DNA from: Saturnia japonica
Lineage: Eukaryota > Arthropoda > Insecta > Lepidoptera > Saturniidae
Assembly: GCA_033032175.1 (NCBI GenBank)
Contig: CM065316.1
Location: 6,604,115-6,668,114 of the forward strand
DNA length: 64,000 nt
Direction of reading: 5' to 3'
The notes beneath the pieces were generated by a model. It made no database searches, was not told the DNA's origin, and was given only the letters and a program-made list of their open reading frames with translations. Position numbers and translations under genes: made by a program. Positions within the stretch are counted from its first letter, which is position 1; each line of letters starts with the position of its first letter. Shown piece by piece: positions 1 to 10,382 of this stretch.

Positions 1-212
1 GGTTATTAACACTTTCATACAGTAATACGGAAAATTTATTATCTATTGTTTCATAACAACTACATATACATATATGCTTATTCAAAATTGTTGTGTATAA
101 AACGATGATAATATACTTGGGTAAAATTAGAGAACAAGGGTCTGGAGATCTGTAGTTCAGGTATTTGTACCTTTTTCAGACTCCAGATCTCACATTAAAT
201 GTAACTATCATC
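1..212. other. Gene-free left flank of the transposon nest
   Basis: AT-rich sequence in which I see no coding potential or recognisable repeat. It ends where the hAT-like terminus begins at 213. Confidence 0.5.
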
Positions 213-265
213 CATTGGCGTAGCTAGCATAGATGGCACCCGGGGCGGATTTTATAGGTGTCACC
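213..265. repeat. Left terminus of a hAT-type transposon
   Basis: The sequence starting CATTGGCGTAGCTAG resembles, in inverted orientation, the sequence ending at 16247 (reverse complement begins CAGTGACGTAGCTAA). Both are followed inward by a GC-rich stretch containing a CACCCGGGG-like motif. The decayed hAT transposase lies just inside. The 8 bp outside the two ends (205-212 and 16248-16255) do not match, so pairing the two termini is an inference. Confidence 0.45.
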
Positions 266-384
266 CCAAAACTCAATCGAAACTGTTAAAATAAAAAAAG
301 TTATAATCATTTACGTTTTATTAAAGTACGGGTACCTATTACAAATATTTGAATATTATGTGAAACAAATTACTTTGTTAAAAA

Positions 385-498
385 TTAAAATATCTTCCTT
401 CTAGCTTTGACACTAGCGAACTCCGAAATCACGTCTTCAAAATTTATATTTTGTGTTGCTTCATGTTCTATCGTTAAAATACCAAGATTGTTTAATCT
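385..498 (-). pseudogene. hAT transposase, C-terminal end (split by LINE)
   Basis: Read on the minus strand, this segment encodes the last 37 residues of a hAT transposase (RLNNLGILTIEHE, then an acidic/basic tail ending KARRKIF) and stops at 385-387. Removing the retrotransposon at 499-4235 makes the reading frame continuous with the hAT dimerisation region at 4241-5028, across the join STMTET/RLNNLG. The piece is therefore the displaced end of the same gene. The protein type is the ZMYM1-like hAT family, whose C-terminal dimerisation region normally ends in this way. Confidence 0.85.
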
Positions 499-1090
499 GA
501 CAGACATTAAAAAGCTTAAACAGGAAAATAATTCACTACGCATTGAAGTCTCCGATCTTAAACAAAAAGTTAACCAAATAGAACAACAGACCCGTGAAAA
601 TAATTTAGATATTCAAGGCGTACCTGAACATCGTTCAGAAAACCTTAATAATATAGTCTCACAGCTGGGTACTATTATTTCACGCCCAATTCTTGACTCG
701 GAGATAATAAAAGTTCATAGAGTTGCTAAGGTCAACAGCGTATCGAATCGCCCAAAAACGATTATTGTAAAACTACCAACTTCTAAAATCCGCGACGAAG
801 TTCTAGCAGCTACTACTAAATACAATAAAAGCCATAATAATGATAAGCTAGCGTCATCACACCTTGGAATTGGAGGACCTAAGTTACCAGTGTATGTCTG
901 CGAGCATCTCTCCCCATTTCATAAAAACCTACATGCGTTGGCAAGACAAAAAGCCAAAGAGTACTCTTTCAAGTTTGTGTGGGTTAGAGGAGGAAGAATT
1001 TTTATGCGCAAAGACGAAAGAACCAAAGTAATTGCAATCAGAGACGAGACGTGTTTCAACAACCTACTCTTAACCTTAACAAAATCCTAA
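499..1090 (+). pseudogene. ORF1 of the retrotransposon, 5'-truncated (coiled coil, FP-like)
   Basis: This is the nucleic-acid-binding ORF1 protein that packages retrotransposon RNA. The visible part has a heptad-like segment (KKLKQENNSLRIEV, then further leucine/isoleucine heptads). A globular region follows, of the type shared by insect ORF1 proteins and the baculovirus FP family (RENNLDIQGVPE motif; C-terminal QKAKEYSFKFVWVRGGRIF). The N-terminus is missing. The open frame runs upstream to 407, but those first 30 or so codons are antisense hAT sequence, so that start is accidental. The stop is at 1088-1090, 71 bases before ORF2. Confidence 0.8.
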
Positions 1091-1161
1091 TTATTTTTAC
1101 CATTTTTCTTTCCTTTTTTTTTCACTCTAGTATTTATTATATAATTTCTGATATTTAATTT

Positions 1162-3981
1162 ATGACTGACATTGTTTGTTATTATCAAAATGTTAGAGGT
1201 CTAAGAACGAAAACTACAGAATTTTACCTGAATTGCTTAAATAATAACTATGACATAATTTGCCTAACAGAAACATTCCTTAACTCTGGAATCTTTGATA
1301 GCGAATTGTTTGACACAAGATACGATGTTTTTCGTAGGGATAGAAACTCTACTGGTTTTAATTCGGGGAAGGATGGTGGGGGTGTTTTAATAGCTACAGC
1401 CAAGCATCTCCATGCAAAACGAGAGTTTAAGTTGGAATCTGTCTGTGAAGATCTTTGGGTCTCCATTAAGTTTCAGAAGGGCCTAAATTAAAAAAAAAAA
1501 TTTGTTTGCTGTGTTTATTTTCCTCCGCCAGTAGAATTAAATGAAATATCAACTTTCTGTGAAAACCATGGCCTTGCATTGGATAATTGTTTGATTGTCG
1601 GAGATTTCAACCTTAATTTTATATCATGGTGCCAAAGCGATGATAATGATTTGAAACCAATTATCCATTCTCGTTTTGAGTTGGGGCAATACTTTATGGA
1701 CTTTTTAACCCTACATGATTTTGAACAATTTAATAATGTGCACAACCGTAATGATAGAATTCTAGACTTAATTATCAGCGATAAAACTGTTTCAGTTACG
1801 GAATGTAATAGACCTCTTTCGAAGGTTGATACACATCACCCACCATTAATAATTGAAATAAAGTTGCAGTCTAAAGTTGACACATTAAACCCATTATCTC
1901 ACAACAGGCCAAATTTTTTTAAAGCTAAATACTATGAGATATGTTCTGATTTGAGTGAACTGGATTGGTCGGAGATTTTATTGGATGATATGGATGTTGA
2001 TACAATGGTTTCCCAATTATACGTAGTACTGAAAGATATAGTAGATAAGTTTATACCAATGCAGAAAAATAAATCAACTCGTGACCCAGTTTGGTTCTCA
2101 AAAAGTTTAAAAAAAGTAATTAAAGAGAAGGAGAAATTTAGACTAAAGTTTAAAAAATATAAGAACCCAAGAGACAAGCTCACATTTAAATTACTAAGAG
2201 ATCGATGTCTGAAACTTATAAAAGAGGACTATGGAATATACATTATGGAAATAGAACGTAAAATTAAATCAAATATTAAATGCTTTTGGCAGTATGTTAA
2301 AAATAAGCGATCTAACAAATCTGATATTCCCAAAGAAGTTCATCTTGTAAATACTATTGCGGATAATGGTACTGACATCGCTAACTTATTTGCTACCTAT
2401 TTTGCATCTGTTTACGATCATGGTGCCCCTACCTGTGTATATAATCTCAAATTACAAAGCAATAATATACTTCACGACGTAGCATTTAATGAGGATGTTA
2501 TCGTTAAGAAATTGAAAAGTCTTGACCCCTACAAGGGTGCTGGGCCAGATGGCTTTCCACCCGTATTTTTCAGGGCTCTTGCAACTTCATTGGGTATTCC
2601 GCTTAAAATTATATTTGACAAATCTTTTACAACTTCCACCTTTCCCTCTCAATGGAAAACGGCTTCAGTTGTTCCTATTCCCAAGAAAGGTGACATATCA
2701 GCTGTAGATAATTATAGACCGATCACGATACTGAACACATTGGCTAAGGTCTTTGAATCACTGGTATATCCACACATAGTCTCACACGTGAGAAATCTTC
2801 TGTCGTCATCACAACACGGTTTTCTTCCTAAAAGATCTACCACCACCAACCTTCTACATTACACAGATTATATTATAACTGAAATTGATAAGGGTAATTC
2901 GGTTGATGCTCTATATACTGACTTTAGTAAAGCGTTTGATAAAGTCAATCATACATTATTGCTAGCTAAACTGGAGAGTTTTGGTATTGCTGGAAACCTT
3001 TTGCAATGGTTCAAGTCTTATCTTGTTCATCGAAAAAATTATGTCACGGTCAATGGTTATGTCTCTAATTACTTCACACCCACTTCCGGCGTTCCTCAAG
3101 GATCCCATTTGGGACCCATTTTATTTCTTATTTTTGTAGATGATGTTGTAAAAGAAATTAAATATTCAAACTACCTTCTATTTGCTGACGATCTTAAAAT
3201 TTATAAAAAAATAACTAACAGTACTGACGCATATTACCTCCAACAAGATCTTAATAATGTAAATAAGTGGTGCAAAAACAATAACATGTATTTAAATATT
3301 TCAAAATGTAGTCATATCCAGTTTAGTCGTAAGCGGAAAAATAAAATAAAAACATCATACGAATTAAATGGATCTATTTTGAAAGAATTTAGTGTAATTC
3401 GCGACCTTGGTGTAGTAATGGATTCGGAACTGCGTTTTGTTAGTCATGTGGATTCCGTTGTAAATAAGGCGTTTAGAATGCTTGGATTTATTTCTCGAAA
3501 TTTTAAGGATTTCAGATGCGTGACTTCAAAAATGATTATTTATAACGCTCTTGTAAGAAGTCAGCTGGAATTTAATTGCATAGTTTGGAATCCTATTTAC
3601 GCAGTACATGTAAATAATATAGAACGGGTTCAAAAACGATTCTTTCGACAAATCTGTGCTCAGCACCATATGGTCCCATGCAATAATAGTTACGAGGAGC
3701 GTTTAAAAAAGTTAAACTGTCTTTCTCTTCAAGCCAGACGGTCTATATGTATATCTATGTATATATTACAGAGAATTTCACTTAAGGTACCACGTCCAAA
3801 TTCTAGATCTTGCACTTATGTTCCTTTCGCTTGTAACTTCATACGTACTAACTTAGGTATGCAGTCTCCTATATGGCGCATATCGAAGACATTTAATGAA
3901 ATTTACGACCAAAGTCTTGACATATTCTTCAGTTCTTTGACCTCTCTTAAATCCTATATCTTTAAAATTCTCCAATTATGA
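1162..3981 (+). pseudogene. ORF2 endonuclease-reverse transcriptase with one in-frame stop
   Basis: This polyprotein nicks target DNA and reverse transcribes the element RNA. The N-terminal part is an apurinic-type endonuclease (YYQNVRGLRTK, ICLTETFLN, then GDFNLNF near 1606 and TDH-like DTHHPP near 1830). The RT follows, with GAGPDGFPP, YRPITILNT, TDFSKAFDKV, SGVPQGSHLGP and the catalytic box FADD at 3181-3192. The frame is continuous over 940 codons except for one TAA at 1489-1491, immediately before an A run (1490-1500). The bases on both sides are in the same frame, so a single nonsense change breaks an otherwise full-length ORF2. The element therefore looks fairly young. Confidence 0.9.
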
Positions 3982-4240
3982 CATGATTGAGTATTTATAT
4001 TATTAACATTATTTTGTATTATTATTGTTTGTTTTTAATTAGTTATTATTTTTATCAAGTTTGTTAACATAGTACGATATTTAATCAATATTAAGGCTCG
4101 AAAATTGTTCCATGCTGTGCTCGCCTGTAAGTGGAGTACTACATAATTATTGAGATGTGTTCGTATGACTAAAATATAATCATGTATCATATGTTGTGGC
4201 TCTGTTGGCGCGCCAAATAAATAAATAAATAAATAAATCT

Positions 4241-5028
4241 GGTTTCAGTCATTGTAGACCGCAAGTAATTTTTAATTAATTTTAATTTTCTGAAACTTCT
4301 CTCACATGAAGCTACTGATGCACATATTGTTGTTATAAATAACTTTAGTGCGACCGTTAGATTCGGAAGAGATTCTGTAAAATCCCATTCCACAATAAAT
4401 TTCAAAAAGTCCAGTGTCACCCAATTAGAGACAGTAATATTAGCCGCTTTTAAATGTCTTCTCAATCTTGGTATTTCTAAAAGGAGTTCTGTTTCTGATA
4501 CTTCATCGTAAATGTTAGTAAATTTTGATATAGCAAATTTTAACAGTTCCGTGTTTGCCGAAAGCAAGGTCTTTGACTGCACAACCTCAAACAATGAAGC
4601 TACGTCTTTAATGGACTTTATTCTTGTTTCGAGTTCAATATTGAATCTGTCAAGACATTCTAACACGTCCTTTTGAAGTTCCGCTCTAAGTGTAAGTCCA
4701 GCATCGGTGGACGATGCTAACTCACCGGGCATGCGTTTCTTGCGACGAATTCGTCATTCCATCGAAATGTTGTATTTTTCCGATTTTTATCAGCAAAATC
4801 TATTGCCTCTTCTGCTAGATGCAACTGTTTCTCTCCAATGAATAGACGAAGTGCTTCTAGTTTTATGATTATTTCATCAACACATAAACCTTTATTTTGT
4901 AATGCAATCTGAGCATTGTTCACTTCCCTAAGCACATAATTCCAAAAGAAAAGAAAACAAAGAAATGAGAAATTGCACACAGCAGGCAAAGATTTTGTGC
5001 AGCACCTCTAGTTTCTAAATTTACGTCT
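4241..5028 (-). pseudogene. hAT transposase (ZMYM1-like), central and dimerisation region
   Basis: The minus-strand translation contains the typical hAT dimerisation motif (CASVASCERSFRKLKLIKN) near the left end. Upstream are segments such as DAGLTLRAELQKDVLE and KLEALRLFIGEKQLHLAEEA. The frame changes near 4755 (the expected basic RRIRRKKRMPGE segment is in another frame with a TGA before it) and again near 4985, so the gene is dead. Homology stops at about 5028, where a DUF4817 transposase begins. No N-terminal hAT coding sequence is visible at 15628-16247 on the other side of the composite, so that half appears deleted. Confidence 0.85.
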
Positions 5029-5518
5029 TGATGACGTGTTCAATGAAATCAGGGACACGTTGTTGCTGGTATAATAACCAACGGCAGAAAACTCGCCGGC
5101 GGTCGTGATCGCCGGGTACCAAAGCTTGCACTTTATGCATTTTGTATGGCCGCATTCGGTTACGCTTTAACACCTTATGAACTGTCCAGTACGACACACT
5201 TGTTCCATTCCGACACCTTAACAATTTAGCAATACTTCGTGTACCTAAGTTCGGATACCGGCGAACGACATCTAAAATGCGCTCCTCGGCCTGAACTGCC
5301 ACTTGACTTCCACCTCCTGTCGCTACTGGAGCAATGGGTCGATTTTTCAACACTCGCTGAAATGCTGCTGTTATCAGACGAGAGTCAGCCGGATGTCGAG
5401 CTGTCGGGAATCTCTCTCGGTAAATTCGCAATGCACGCGAAGCATTCCCGCGAGCTTCTCCAAGGCACATTAACATGTTACCGTATTCACGAGCACTATA
5501 AACGTACGCGTTAGGCAT
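5029..5518 (-). pseudogene. DUF4817 Tc1/mariner-like transposase, N-terminal fragment
   Basis: Starting at MPNAYVYSAREYGNML (ATG complement at 5516-5518), an open frame of about 163 codons encodes the DUF4817 helix-turn-helix region (GNASRALRIYRERFPTARHP) and a second DNA-binding region (RYPNLGTRSIAKLLRC). It breaks off at QRVPDFIEHVI, just before the first catalytic Asp of the DDE domain. The cut coincides with the junction to hAT sequence at 5028/5029. Unlike the plus-strand relatives at 7457 and 12903, this fragment has no internal stops. Confidence 0.8.
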
Positions 5519-6034
5519 TATTAAAACAGAACAATAATAAAAACAACACAAACTTAACAAGATACACAAAATGTAACAATAAAATATTAACAAGAATTTA
5601 AATATCAATACGATTGAACGAATATCTGTCGCTCATGCGCGCATGAAAGTCTAAATGAAACTGTCTCAAAAACTAAAAATACTAAATTTAATAATCAATC
5701 CCGCCAAAACAAACCGCTCCTTTGGCGGTGAGCCGCGGCCGCCGTTGACGGCACTTTGTACATTTCCACAGATCGATAAAGCGTTAAACATTCCCAACTT
5801 TTATTTTATAAGCTTAGCTGTTATTTATAAAAACTATTTAATCTTTTTATCTTTGATTTTATACAAGAAAATAAAAATGAAATGGTACAGAATAATTTAA
5901 TAGTTGAAATTAATTGCAATTACGATACTCAATTAATCTATCAGAATGAATTTAAAATAGAATTCTTATACTTTATGTTAACACACTTCCGTTTTTAGTC
6001 CGGCCAATACTTTAATTTGAAAACAGGTAGGTAC

Positions 6035-6765
6035 TTACAAAAATTACTTGCAAGTTTTATCGTGAACGCCGGCGCTGCCTCTAATTCTTTTATGTCGCTT
6101 GCAAATTTAGTACCTACACCACCAGGCCGCGGCCGCGGCCGCGTGCCAGTGCTGTGTTGGTGCGCTGGCACGGGGAGAGCGCGGTGACGCGGTGTCACTG
6201 CTGGTGTGTGTGTAAAATGAACGACTAAAATGAGCGAAAGTACGAAAAACCTAAAGTGTAGTGCTGTAATAATTCATAATGCATTGTTTTGTACAGAGTT
6301 AGATAGAAAAAATGAGGAAAATTTTACGGTGTGTATTTCTGAATCTTACAAAACAAAACACAGTAGTGACAATAATTAATTTATTATGTGCAGATTCTAC
6401 GTCACAAGGTTCCTTTAGAATTGACATTCCAACTTCGTCATTGCGTACTTTGGAGGAGAATCGAACCCGGCACTTAGCTATCTCAACGCCTGGCCCAAAT
6501 CAGTACTGAACTGATCTGATACATAACTGAATACATCAGAGTACTACTAAACATAGACGATGGATTAAAAATCTTGACTCTACCTTTGCTAAAATTTAAT
6601 TGAAGTATTTTTTTAATTAGTGGGATATCGAACCCGGTACTTTGATCGGATTGAAAGCGGCTAGGTAGAGACTAGCATAGTGGCAAAGTAGGTATTTAGA
6701 CAAATGTTGTAAATAAGTACTTGTGCGATCGCCAGCTGCCGGCCGTAATTTTCGATAGATGTGAC
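6035..6765. repeat. Palindrome spacer: GC-rich block plus tRNA-related repeat
   Basis: The first part contains an alternating GGCCGC/GCGGCC block near 6124-6143 followed by CGCTGGCACGGGG sequence. From about 6500 to 6745 it is a direct, diverged copy of 8610-8900, which is the 3' flank of the transposase. Box-B-like sequences in reverse orientation (GAATCGAACCCGG near 6459; ATATCGAACCCGG near 6627) suggest a tRNA-derived component. I see no coding function. Confidence 0.55.
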
Positions 6766-7456
6766 GTACCTACCTGTTTTCAAATTAAAGTATTGGCCGG
6801 ACTAAAAACAGAAAGTCTGTTAACATAAAGTACAAGAATTCTATTTTAAATTCATTCTGATAGATTAATTAATTGTCGATCATAATTGCAAATAGTTTCT
6901 TCAACTATTACATTATTCTGTACCATTTCATTTTTAATTTCTTGTACAAAATTGTAAATTTTTTAATTGTGTACGTGATAATCCAATTAGGTTAATTTAA
7001 TATTCTAATATCATTTTTGTAGTAGCGAGCTTCTTGTTACGTCAGGGTACAATTGATTGTATAAATGTATAAAAAAAATTTGAATTATAACTTCTAAATT
7101 CCATATGAAGACTAGTCAGTAGGGATAACTAAACTTATGAAATAATAGTCGTGAATGTAGGTATAACGGTTTATCGATCTGCGGAAAAGATCAAAGTGCC
7201 GCTTTCGACGCTAACGAGGGGCTACTGCAACGAGGCGGCCCGCGGCGCTTTATTTCTTTTGGCGGGGTTGATTATTAAGTTTAGTATTTTTAGTTCTTGA
7301 GACAGTTACACTTTGACTTTCATTTCATGTGCGCGTGCATTGGCGACAGATATTCGTTCAATCGTATTGTTAACTAAGTTCTTGTCATTATTTTATTGTA
7401 ACGTTTTTTGTTTCTTTTTAAGATTGTGTTGATTTTATGAGAGTTTTGTTTTAATA

Positions 7457-8586
7457 ATGCCTAACGCATACGTTTATACTAGTGTTCGTGAATACGGTAG
7501 CATGTTAATGAATAATGTGCCTTGGAGAAGCTCGCGGGAATGCTTCGCGTGCATTACGAATTTACCGAGAGAGATTCCCGACAGCTGGACATCCGACTGA
7601 CTCTCGCCTGATAACAGCAGCTATTCAGCGAGTGTTGGAAAATCGGCCCACTGCCCCAGTAGCGACAGGAGGTGGAAGTCAAGTGGCTATTCAGTTCGAG
7701 GCGAGCATTTTTGATGTCGTTCGCTGAAATCCGAACTTAGTTAAACGAGGTATTGCTAAATTGTTAAGGCTTCCAGATGTAACAAGTGTGTTATACTGAA
7801 CAGTTTCCAAGGTGTTAAAGCGTAAACGAATGTGCCCATAAAAAGTGCACAAAGTGCAAGCTTGGTATCCGGTGAGAACGATCACTGGCGAGTTTTTTAC
7901 CATTGGATAAGACCCGCAACAACGTGTGCCTGGTTTCATTGAACACGTGATCTGGACGGACGAGTAGACATTTACAGGAAACGGGCTGTGGAACCGAAGA
8001 AATACACACGTTTATTCCGAGGTGAACCCGCACGCTGTTCTACAAACCAGGCACCAAACCCGATGGTCGGTTAACGTATGGGCAGGTTTATTTAAGGATC
8101 GCATACTAGAACCAATGATTCTGCCACAGCAACTTGACGGACAGCGATATTTAAACCTCATAAATGAACAGTCGGAGGACATTTTAGACGATTTATCATT
8201 AACTGAATATCGCCGAAAATGGTTTCAGCATGATGGTGCACCCCCACATCCTCAGATTCGTCCGTGAGCGCCTCACTGAGCTATTTGATGATCGCTGGAT
8301 CGGCAGACTAGGACCATACTCTTGGCCACCTCTGTCATCCGATCTGACCTCGTTAGTCTTCTTTCTGTAGGGGTATGTGAGAGAATGTGCTTTTAATCGT
8401 AAGTGTGTTAGTGCCAACGAAATGCACCAAAGGACCGTGGATGTTTTCGACAAACTACGTGCGGGCTGCGTCGAGGACTCCACGATGATGCCTGCATGAG
8501 GATACGCAACGCCGAGCCCAAATCTGCCTCGAAATGAATGGGGCACAATTTGAGCCGCATCTCATAAGACCACGGAAGCTTTAGAT
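7457..8586 (+). pseudogene. DUF4817 / DDE transposase, dead (copy A)
   Basis: This is the plus-strand relative of the fragment at 5029-5518, starting MPNAYVYTSVREYGSML. Pieces of the DDE domain can be read in different frames: TGNGLWNRRNTHVY, RWSVNVWAGLFKDRILEP, RRKWFQHDGAPPH and a GRLGPYSWPP segment. Several in-frame stops and frameshifts break the frame (for example after FDVVR at 7725-7727), so no protein can be made. The same breaks are present in the second copy, so they predate the duplication. Confidence 0.85.
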
Positions 8587-8609
8587 CGGTAAGTTGTTTC
8601 ATACCTACA

Positions 8610-8900
8610 TTTTTTATAAATAACTTAGTACTGAACTGATATGAATAGGTACATAACTGAATACATCAGAATAATAAACATTCTTACACGATGGATTAAA
8701 AAACATGGCTCAATGCTTGTTAAAATTTTATTTAAGTATTTTTTTCATTCGCGGGGAATCGAACCCGTTACTTTTTTAATTCAACCGGAGAATTCGAATG
8801 AAAGTGGCCAGGTAGACACTAGCACAGTGGCAAAGTAGATAAGTTAGGTATTTAGACAATATTGTCAATAAGTATTTGTGCGATCGCCAGCCGCGGGCCG
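8610..8900 (-). repeat. tRNA-related SINE-like repeat (copy A)
   Basis: On the minus strand there is a box-B-like sequence (GGGTTCGATTCCCCG, 8754-8768 region). On the plus strand, TAGCACAGTGG near 8819 matches a box A pattern, but it is in the opposite direction, so this is not a simple Pol III gene. The segment is diverged from 6500-6745 and occurs again at 14056-14346. The following bases to about 8970 are very GC-rich. Confidence 0.4.
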
Positions 8901-9221
8901 CGCGAGAATGGCACTGCGCCGCGCTCGCGCTGGACTGGCGACGCGACGCGCCGCGCCTGCGCGTTATTTGCCCCCGAGCAATGAGCTGTATTTAATTTGG
9001 TGTTCATTGCTGGTTTTTTTTTTAGTAAAGTATTGTATTTTTTTGTAAAATTCTCGTTTCATTAAGTTGTACTAACATGATGGAGCGTAAATAATACTAA
9101 TAAAAAGTTTAAATAATATGATTTTTTTTTAATCAGGATCAATTTTTTTTCCATCCCATCATCAAAGGTGTCATTAGTACTATCCTCTGTCTTCATTTTC
9201 GGGAGCGGTCTACTAATACCC
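8901..9221. other. Non-coding stretch between repeat and LTR
   Basis: GC-rich start, then T-rich tracts. A short palindrome pairs AGCAATGA with TCATTGCT near 8980-9010. No gene is visible. Confidence 0.4.
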
Positions 9222-10185
9222 TGTATATACTAAAACCCGACTACAACTGTTGGGCAGCTGTCCGCCAGACATAACACCCGTCTGGTCGGAGGATCCTCCC
9301 TTTGCAATAGTTCTTCTACAGTACATATTTAAGTATTATTAGAAAAATACTAGTTAAATACTCCACCGTTGATTGTGATATCCGTGCCACGAGTGCTCGA
9401 GCTACTCATCTCGGAGCCAAAACAACGTACGCGAAGTTGTATGATATGATTATGATTATGATTACTTTCAATCAAAAATCTAAACTTAATATATTCCGTT
9501 TTGGTAAACAAATCCCATTGCTATTAGATCGGAAAATAATAAGTAAGTAAATAATAAATAAGTATATTATTTACAATTAAACATTATTACCTAAAGTAAT
9601 ATCGTAAAACATGTAGAAATATAAATAAAATCTTTCTACGCCAGCAAAGCCTTTAAAACCTATTTTAATAAATAAATACCATTAGTAGATAGTAATACTT
9701 GCCCAGGCTAACCAAAAAAATATTACTGCAATCCGTCTAAAATACCTTCTGTAGGTACCTATTTATCATTTAGGATGGCTGTGGCTCAATAATATAGTTT
9801 TAAAATATACAGTAATTGTAGACGTTAGGTCTTTTTTATTGTTGAAATTATTATTTTTTAATTACCTACCTACTATGTGCAAAGCCGCATTGGAAAATGA
9901 CGGAAAAGATGGGACTCACCCTGGGCTGCGCTCCCTGTTGTCTCGCTCTTCCTCCACTGGTACACAACACCAAGTTCTCTAAACACTTTAAGTAACTAAC
10001 AATGTATTTTAATTAATATAAATGAATGACTTATGTCGGTCGGACGTTCGTTGCCTCGCGCAATGCCCACAACGAAGTGTAGTGTCGTACACAGGGTGGG
10101 GGGGGGGGGGGGGGGCACAAAGAGAAAGGCAAGAATATTCATGTTCAAGGACAGGATGCCGCTTTGCACAATTCTAGCCTAAACA
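9222..10185 (-). repeat. LTR of the BEL/Pao element (copy A)
   Basis: The stretch begins TGTATATACTAAAAC and ends GCCTAAACA (TGT...ACA ends). On the minus strand it lies directly after a polypurine tract (10186-10200, complement of TCCCCCCGGGCTTGA). That is the arrangement expected at the 3' LTR of the BEL/Pao element whose pol end is at 10383-11107. A homopolymer of about 18 G lies near 10097. The inner boundary at 9222 rests on the TG dinucleotide and on LTR-like length (964 bp), and no target duplication was found. Confidence 0.55.
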
Positions 10186-10382
10186 TCCCCCCGGGCTTGA
10201 CAGGATATAGTCCTTCAAGATTAAGAAGTAAAAGTTGTATTTATTTCAATTTAAAAATGAGCCATACCATTGCATGAACACATATTATTATTACGTAACT
10301 TAGGTAGTAATTTATTAACAATCTAATATTTAATAACCTAACGATAAATTTTGTGGACTGTAAGTTAAAAATGAAAATGTTA

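Larger units (their letters stand above)
499..4235 (+). mobile_element. Non-LTR retrotransposon (Jockey/CR1-like), 5'-truncated
   Basis: The element contains a truncated ORF1, an ORF2 with endonuclease and reverse transcriptase, a short 3' UTR and a tail of AAAT-type repeats at about 4214-4238. It lies inside the hAT transposase gene in the opposite orientation. The pentamer AATCT occurs at 494-498 and again at 4236-4240 and may be a short target-site duplication, although the right copy overlaps the tail repeat. The 5' UTR and the start of ORF1 are missing, as is usual when reverse transcription ends early. The clade is not certain: the endonuclease/RT layout fits the Jockey-CR1 group. Confidence 0.9.
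5029..7951. repeat. Large imperfect inverted repeat of two head-to-head DUF4817 elements
   Basis: The left arm (about 5029-6034, minus-strand transposase) and right arm (about 6766-7951, plus-strand transposase) are reverse complements with indels. Matching landmarks include the ends of the arms (CAGGTAGGTAC / GTACCTACCTG), the TTTGGCGG/CCGCCAAA block with the GATTATTAA sequence, and the ATATTCGTTCAATCGTATTG sequence upstream of each transposase. The spacer 6035-6765 is not part of the palindrome. Confidence 0.75.
5663..10185. repeat. Copy A of a 4.52 kb direct duplication
   Basis: This is nearly identical to 11108-15627. Both copies carry the same truncated left palindrome arm, central GC-rich block, dead transposase, tRNA-related repeat and LTR. 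At least 15 single-base differences are visible by eye (for example CTCC/CTTC near 5717 and GTAAC/GTTAC near 7400), so identity is around 99%. The left edge falls inside the left inverted-repeat arm; the right edge coincides with the outer base of the LTR. Confidence 0.9.

Noticed and set aside
1248..1466. Minus-strand open frame over the LINE endonuclease
   Set aside because: Antisense shadow of ORF2 with no recognisable protein features.
5239..5514. Plus-strand open frame of 91 codons
   Set aside because: Exact antisense of the DUF4817 transposase fragment, which has clear family motifs on the other strand.
5995..6198. Minus-strand frame of 67 codons, duplicated at 11440-11643
   Set aside because: Lies in the GC-rich palindrome spacer; its duplication is explained by the 4.5 kb repeat and the composition is low-complexity.
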